Origin: Bugula neritina
Taxonomy: Eukaryota; Bryozoa; Gymnolaemata; Cheilostomatida; Bugulidae
Assembly: GCA_964035545.1 (NCBI GenBank)
Contig: CAXIUT010000183.1
Span: 558,001-622,000 of the forward strand
Reading direction: 5' to 3'
DNA: 64,000 nucleotides
Made by a program: the position numbers and the translations under genes. Shown piece after piece: positions 60,605 to 64,000 of this stretch. The notes under the pieces are model-generated. The model searched no databases. It was not told the origin of the DNA and was given only the letters and a program-made list of their open reading frames with translations. Positions within the stretch are counted from its first letter, which is position 1. Each line of letters opens with the position of its first letter.

Positions 60605-63600
60605 GAAATATACTGTAACACACTGAAATATACTGCAACATACTGAAATACACTGTAACATATTGAAACACACTGCAACAAACTACAACATATTGAAATA
60701 CACTGCAACGCATTGAAAGACACTGCAACACATTGAAATATACTGCAATATACCAATATATATGGTAAACTGCTGAAATATACTTTAACACATTGAAAAA
60801 TACTGCAACATACTGAAATATACTGTAACACACTGAAATATACTGCAACATACTGCAACAATCTGAAATACACCGTAACATACTGAAATACACTGCAACA
60901 AACTACAACATATTGAAATACACTGCAACACATTGAAATATACTGCAACATACCTAAATATACGGTAATATACCGAAAAAAAAACTGTAACAGATTGAAA
61001 AATTCTGCAACATACTGAAATAAACTGCAACACACTGAAATACACCGCAAAATACTACAACATACTGAAATACACTGTAACATATTGAAATACACTGCAA
61101 CACTTTGAAATATACTGCAACATACCGAAATATATGTTAAACTACTAAAATATACTGTAACACTTTGAAAAACAGTGCAACATACTGAAATATACTGCGA
61201 CACTTTGCAATGTACTGTAACATACTGAAATATGCTGTAGCACACTGAAATACACTGCAACTCACTGAAATATACTGCAACATATTGAAATACACTGCAA
61301 CATCCTACAACATGCTAAAATACACGGTAACATATTGAAATACAGTACAACACGTTGAAATATACTGCAACATACCGGAATATATGGTAAAGTACTGAAA
61401 TATACTGTAACACACTGAAAAATACTGCAACATACTGAAATATACTGCGACACATTGCAAGATACTGCAACATACCAAAATATATGGTAAACTACTGAAA
61501 TATACTTTAACACATTGAAAAATACTGCAACATAATGAAATATACTGTAACACACTGAAATATACTGCAACATACCGAAATACACTGTAACATACTGAAA
61601 CACACTGCAACATACTGCATTATACTGACATACACTGGAACATATTGAAATACACTGCAACACAATGAAATATACTGCAACATACCAAAATATATGGTAA
61701 ACTACTGAAATATACTTTAACACATTGAAAAATACTGCAACATACTGAAATATACTGTAACACACCGAAATATACTGCAACATACTGAAATACACTGTAA
61801 CATACTGAAATAAACTGTAACATACTGAAATACACTGCAACATCCTACAACATACTGAACTACACTGTAACATTGTGAAATACACTGCAACACATTGAAA
61901 AATACTGCAACATACCGAAGTATACGGTAAACTATTGAATTATACTGTAACACATTGAAAAATACTGAAACACACTGAAATATACTCTGACACAATGCAA
62001 TATACTGTAACATACTGAAATATGCTGTAGCACACTGAAATACACTGCAACTCACTGAAATATACTACAACATACTGAAAAACACTGTAACATATTGAAA
62101 CATACTGCAACATACTACAACATATTGAAAGACACTGCAACACATTGAAATATACTGCAACATACCTAAATATCCGGTAATATACTGAAATATACTGTAA
62201 CACATTGAAAAATACTACAACATACTGAAATACACTGTAACATACTGAAATACACTGCAACAAACTACAACACATTGAAATACACTGCAACACATTGAAA
62301 TATACTGCAACATACCTAAATATACGGTAATATACCGAAAAAAAAACTGTAACAGATTGAAAAATTCTGCAACATACTGAAATAAACGGCAACACACTGA
62401 AATACAGCGGAAAATACTACAACATACTGAAATACACTGTAACATATTGAAATACACTGCAACACTTTGAAATATACTGCAACATACCGAAATATATGGT
62501 AAACTACTAAAATATACTGTAACACTTTGAAAAATAGTGCAACACACTGAAATATACTCTGACACATTGCAATATACTGTAACATACTGAAATATGCTGT
62601 AGCACACTGAAATACATTGCAACTCACTGAAATATACTGCAACATACTGAAATCCACTGTAACATATTGAAAAATACTGCAACATACTACAACATACTGA
62701 AATACACTGTAACACATTGAAATATACTACAACATACCTAAATATCCGGTAATATACTGAAATATACTGTAACACATTGAAAAATACTGCAACATACTGA
62801 AATACACTGCAACCCACTGAAATACATCGCAAAATACTACAACATACTGAAATACACTGTAACATATTGAAATACACTGCAACATACTGAAATACATTGC
62901 AAAATACTGCAACATATTGAAATACACTGCAGCATCCTACAACATGCTGAAATACACTGTAACATATTGAAATACACTGCAACACATTGAAATATACTGC
63001 AACATACCGCAATATATGGTAAACTACTGAAATATACTGTAACACATTGAAAAATACTGCATCATACTGAAATATACTGCGACACAATGCAATATTCTGT
63101 AACATACTGAGATATGCTGTAGCACACTGAAATACACTACAACTCACTGAAACATACTGCAACATACTGAAATACACTGTAACATCCTACAACATACTGA
63201 AATACACAGTAACATATTGAAATACACTGCAACACATTGAAATATACTGCAACATACCTAAATATACGGTAATATACTGAAAAATACTGTAACACATTGA
63301 AAAATACTGCAAGATACTGAAATATACTGTGACACATTGCAATATACTGTAACATACTGAAATATGCTCAAGCACACTGAAACACACTGCACCTCACTGA
63401 AACATACTGCAACATACTGAAATACACTGCAACATCCTACAACATACTGAAATACACTGCAACATATTGAAAGACACTGCAAGACAATGAAATATACTGC
63501 AACATACTGAAATATACCGTAACACACTGAAATATACTGCAACATACTGAAATACACTGCTACATACTGAAATATACTGCAACATACTGCAACATACTGA

Positions 63601-64000
63601 AATACACTGTAACATACTGAAATACACTGCAACAAACTACAACATATTGAAATACACTGCAACACATTGAAATATACTGCAACATACCTAAATATACGGT
63701 AATATAGCGGAAAAAAACTGTAACAGATTGACAAATTCTGCAACATACTGAAATATACTGCGACACATTGCAATATACTGTAACATACGGAAATACACTG
63801 CAACACATTGAAATACACTGCAACATACCAAAATAAATGGTAAACTACTGAAATATACTTTAACACATTGAAAAATACTGCAACATACTGAAATATACTG
63901 TAACACACTGAAATATACTGCAACATACTGAAATACACTGTAACATATTGAAATACACTGCAACAAACTACAACATATTGAAATACACTGCAACGCATTG
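60605..64000. repeat. 5,040-bp tandem duplication, second copy (cut by window end)
   Basis: The copy starts in the hybrid taccgaaata/tactgtaaca. In comparable places taccgaaata is followed by tatgttaaac, while the partner at 55,565 reads tactgaaata/tactgtaaca. The hybrid marks the crossover point. Only 3,396 bp lie inside the window. Differences from the first copy are sparse single bases, such as tagcgg at 63,705 against tagcag at 58,665. Confidence 0.87.

Larger units (their letters stand above)
1..64000. repeat. Satellite array, 10-bp decamer / 20-bp monomer
   Basis: The window is a head-to-tail array of the 20-bp monomer tactgaaatatactgcaaca. Each monomer is two related decamers sharing tactg. 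The most variable positions are the first base of the decamer (t or c, giving tactg or cactg), the third base (c or t, giving cattg and tattg) and the c/t in tgcaaca or tgtaaca, so most variation is by transition. The consensus has 9 A, 5 T, 4 C and 2 G per 20 bp, a strong A-over-T and C-over-G strand skew that never reverses, so I see no inverted segment. No unique sequence, transposon fragment or other repeat family interrupts it. The array runs off both window ends. Its function is unknown; a heterochromatic satellite in a eukaryote is the natural reading, and the lineage cannot be told from the sequence. Confidence 0.97.

Noticed and set aside
59821-61260. Longest minus-strand open reading frame (479 codons), and several hundred similar ones across the window
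   Set aside because: Its translation is a 20-residue cycle that follows from the 20-bp monomer. Equivalent frames are open in the other minus-strand frames, start codons fall at arbitrary monomers, and frames end at random substitutions or register slips. There is no domain, non-repetitive sequence, promoter or polyadenylation context.
2033-63717. A-run monomers as poly(A) tails of retroelements
   Set aside because: The runs are only 7-9 A, lie inside full monomers, lack target-site duplications or element sequence, and sit at fixed distances from other array landmarks.
1-64000. A cysteine-rich or multi-pass membrane protein family encoded on the minus strand
   Set aside because: The hydrophobic Cys/Phe/Val/Tyr composition comes from reading tgttgcagtatatttcagta in rotation. 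All three frames give the same peptide, so there is no sign of frame-specific selection.
1-64000. CRISPR array
   Set aside because: There are no unique spacers between constant repeats. The units abut directly and vary by point substitutions, as in a satellite.
1-64000. Telomeric repeat or subtelomeric telomere-like DNA
   Set aside because: The unit is not a G-rich 5-8 bp repeat and no canonical telomere motif was seen on either strand.
1-64000. CENP-B box or other named centromere protein site
   Set aside because: The array is poor in CpG and I saw no match to the ttcg...cggg core. Centromeric location therefore remains only one possibility.
1-64000. Inverted repeats or a change in array orientation
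   Set aside because: The tactg decamers keep one orientation throughout, and the strand skew never reverses. Small palindromes such as attgcaat are incidental to single decamer variants.
1-64000. Transposon, tRNA, rRNA, bacterial operon or promoter features
   Set aside because: No stretch departs from the decamer pattern for more than about one monomer, leaving no room for such features.

Overview
The whole 64 kb window is one uninterrupted satellite-DNA array. I find no supportable protein gene, RNA gene, mobile element, CRISPR array, origin or promoter, and no stretch of unique sequence. The base unit is a 10-bp decamer in two alternating forms, tactgaaata and tactgcaaca. Together they make a 20-bp monomer of roughly 30% G+C, repeated about 3,200 times in a single head-to-tail orientation. 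Such long, gene-free arrays with multi-kilobase higher-order duplication are typical of eukaryotic heterochromatin (centromeric, pericentromeric, subtelomeric or sex-chromosomal). I therefore infer a eukaryotic nuclear genome, but nothing in the sequence names the lineage.

The array is organised on several levels. Decamers pair into 20-bp monomers. Variant decamers in fixed order make a unit of about 250 bp (25 decamers; 100-, 140- and 260-bp versions also occur). Forty-six monomers carry an A7-A9 run and act as landmarks. A fixed block joins a tgctcaagca decamer, an A7 marker 346 bp later and, usually, an A8/A9 marker 610 bp after that. Above this sit duplications of 1.2 to 7.6 kb.

Layout: 1-6,649 holds related copies (1-1,656 matches 4,275-5,990; 1-674 also matches 2,073-2,746). 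6,650-10,995 matches 34,011-38,364. 9,123-16,119 and 16,120-23,046 are two copies of a ~7.0-kb unit, followed by a rearranged third copy to about 26,310. 26,190-33,026 is broadly collinear with 53,311-59,207. 32,264-39,842 and 39,843-47,421 are a 7,579-bp tandem duplication. 48,333-49,490 matches 50,313-51,470. 31,605-34,004 matches 51,044-53,443. 55,565-60,604 is repeated from 60,605 past the window end at a 5,040-bp offset. Both window edges lie inside the array.

The most notable property is the 10-bp register. By tracking it through all 64,000 bases I find only 51 places where it slips, 46 of them the A-run monomers and five others forming two shared-descent families. The 51 slips total +75 bp, which correctly predicts the register at the window end. 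The many other insertions and deletions I could place are whole decamers. The long minus-strand reading frames are a by-product of a 20-bp unit that has no stop codon in any minus-strand frame, and are not annotated as genes.
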